A stretch of DNA of 22,311 nucleotides from positions 1 to 22,311 of IMG/VR virus record IMGVR_UViG_3300042294_002854. One strand, written 5' to 3'. The notes beneath the pieces were generated by a model. That model was not told where the DNA came from. It did not search any database and saw only the letters and a list, made by a program, of their open reading frames with translations. Source of the stretch: a virus. Every line of letters starts with the position of its first letter. Positions within the stretch are counted from its first letter, which is position 1. Both the position numbers and the translations under genes were made by a program. Below are positions 21,582 through 22,311 of this stretch, piece by piece.

Positions 21582-22180
21582 ATAGTATAATTAAAGTTTA
21601 TAACAATTCTTCTGTAAGTATCTGATTGGACTGAACTTGCATGGTAATACTTTCCATCAAATGTAATCATTTTATTTGCTTCGCAATCGACTGATTTCTG
21701 GATGGTTAGTTTATTATTTAATATTTTGCTTAAATATTCTACAGGTGGAAATCCAAATCTCGGATTGTATTTTTCATTATATAATACAGTTGGGGCATTT
21801 GTTGTATTCATGTATATTATACCTGCTTTATGTGTTTCATCTGCATCCACATGAGGAGGATTTGTGTGGATGTTTGGCTGGCATGTGCACATATTTATTT
21901 TAATACGAATTATTTCTTTTGGTTTTTCACCCATTCGTTCTAATCCATCTAATATAATTTTATTTAGTGGTTTATATAATTCAGATCTAACATCTTTATC
22001 TAATAATACTAAATGAGCAAAACTAAAATCAGGTGAATATTTGTTAGTTAAATTAATTAAATCATTTTGTTCAGATGATGAATATGTACCTGAAAGATAC
22101 CAAGGAACTATTGCAGAGAATAATTCTGTTTGTAGTTTTTTAAAAGTTACATCATCAATAACGTTTTTTAATTCTTTCAT
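21578..22180 (-). CDS. 2-oxoglutarate/Fe(II) oxygenase-like protein
   Basis: A 200-residue protein from the ATG at 22180, which overlaps the upstream stop as ATGA; an in-frame TTG at 22186 exists but is less likely. It carries the iron-binding facial triad HxD...H: His110 and Asp112 in PPHVDAD, and His180 in YYHASS, with Arg190/Arg191 ten residues later suited to bind 2-oxoglutarate. The spacing of 70 residues between the two halves is normal for this superfamily. Such genes are common in aquatic phages and may hydroxylate proteins, nucleobases or sugars. It lies directly after a partial second copy of the family and before the membrane protein gene. Substrate unknown. Confidence 0.78.
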   Translation of the reverse strand: MKELKNVIDDVTFKKLQTELFSAIVPWYLSGTYSSSEQNDLINLTNKYSPDFSFAHLVLLDKDVRSELYKPLNKIILDGLERMGEKPKEIIRIKINMCTCQPNIHTNPPHVDADETHKAGIIYMNTTNAPTVLYNEKYNPRFGFPPVEYLSKILNNKLTIQKSVDCEANKMITFDGKYYHASSVQSDTYRRIVINFNYTI

Positions 22181-22311
22181 ATGCAAAAAACAATATTAAC
22201 AACAACTCGTCTATCGGTTTTACGTGGTGGAGATGATGCATGTAACTGAGTAGCATCAAATATAAATGCACTATTTGCTTTTGGTGTTACTCTAGTTTCA
22301 ACAGTTAAATC
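22177..22311 (-). CDS. C-terminal end of a second 2OG/Fe(II) oxygenase-like protein (partial)
   Basis: The frame runs in from the right edge and stops at TGA 22177-22179, giving 44 residues. They read LTVETRVTPKANSAFIFDAT, then QLHASSPPRKTDRRVVVNIV. The LHASS...DRRVVVNI segment matches the same place of the next gene (YYHASS...YRRIVINF): the distal iron His and the 2-oxoglutarate-binding Arg ten residues later. The start and the HxD motif lie outside the window. It overlaps the downstream gene by ATGA, so both are in one operon. Paralogue or independently gained relative cannot be decided from this piece. Confidence 0.7.
   Translation of the reverse strand, partial: DLTVETRVTPKANSAFIFDATQLHASSPPRKTDRRVVVNIVFCI

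Noticed and set aside
22181-22186. TTG at 22186 as start of the complete oxygenase gene
   Set aside because: The ATG at 22180 overlaps the upstream stop as ATGA, like the other junctions in this operon, and adds no conserved residues if extended.

Overview
The window is a piece of the late (virion) region of a contractile-tailed phage (myovirus). Every gene I can support lies on the minus strand, so transcription runs from base 22311 towards base 1. Tail sheath, tail tube, a T4 gp26-like tail assembly/baseplate protein, tape measure and baseplate genes occur in the order expected for T4-like phages. The DNA is strongly AT-rich. Start codons are preceded by A/T-rich leaders with almost no Shine-Dalgarno sequence, and the fibre proteins use Ser/Gly/Thr repeats and Pro-Thr linkers. 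These traits point to a Bacteroidota (flavobacteria-like) host, probably from an aquatic virus. That host assignment is inference.

Layout in the direction of transcription. (1) 22311-19049: five genes joined by 4-base stop/start overlaps. They encode two consecutive 2-oxoglutarate/Fe(II) oxygenase-like proteins (the first cut by the window edge), a small membrane protein, a GH130-like beta-propeller protein and a TPR plus FkbM-like methyltransferase protein. This looks like a glycan or surface-modification cassette. (2) 19036-18557: a small Glu/Lys-rich protein of unknown role, followed by a hairpin terminator. (3) 18442-14595: three consecutive fibre-like proteins carrying Pro-Thr linkers, a 24-copy hexapeptide repeat, a collagen-like stretch and Cys-rich modules. 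(4) 14556-14053: a zinc-ribbon protein and a coiled-coil protein. (5) 13981-10574: tail sheath, tail tube, and a gp26-like protein whose conserved-looking C-terminal extension lies in another reading frame. (6) 10535-1348: tape measure, small structural protein, baseplate/tube-initiator-like protein, LysM-like (gp53-like) protein, a large baseplate hub with a C-terminal GH19 lysozyme domain, and an unknown protein. (7) 1313-18: a short family-A-type DNA polymerase domain protein.

Two features stand out beyond the gene list. Between tail tube and tape measure, a T7 run (minus strand) sits inside the short window where two reading frames are both open. It looks like a programmed +1 (or -2) frameshift in a tail assembly chaperone. 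In addition, an element reading ATATTTATA on the coding strand occurs 18-21 bases before the ATG of six separate genes, with three weaker relatives elsewhere. I take it to be the late promoter, or a coupled promoter/leader signal, of this phage. At three places it lies just after a hairpin terminator, giving compact terminator-promoter joints.

There is no stretch over 300 bases without a gene. I saw no tRNA, rRNA, CRISPR array, insertion sequence or integration site.
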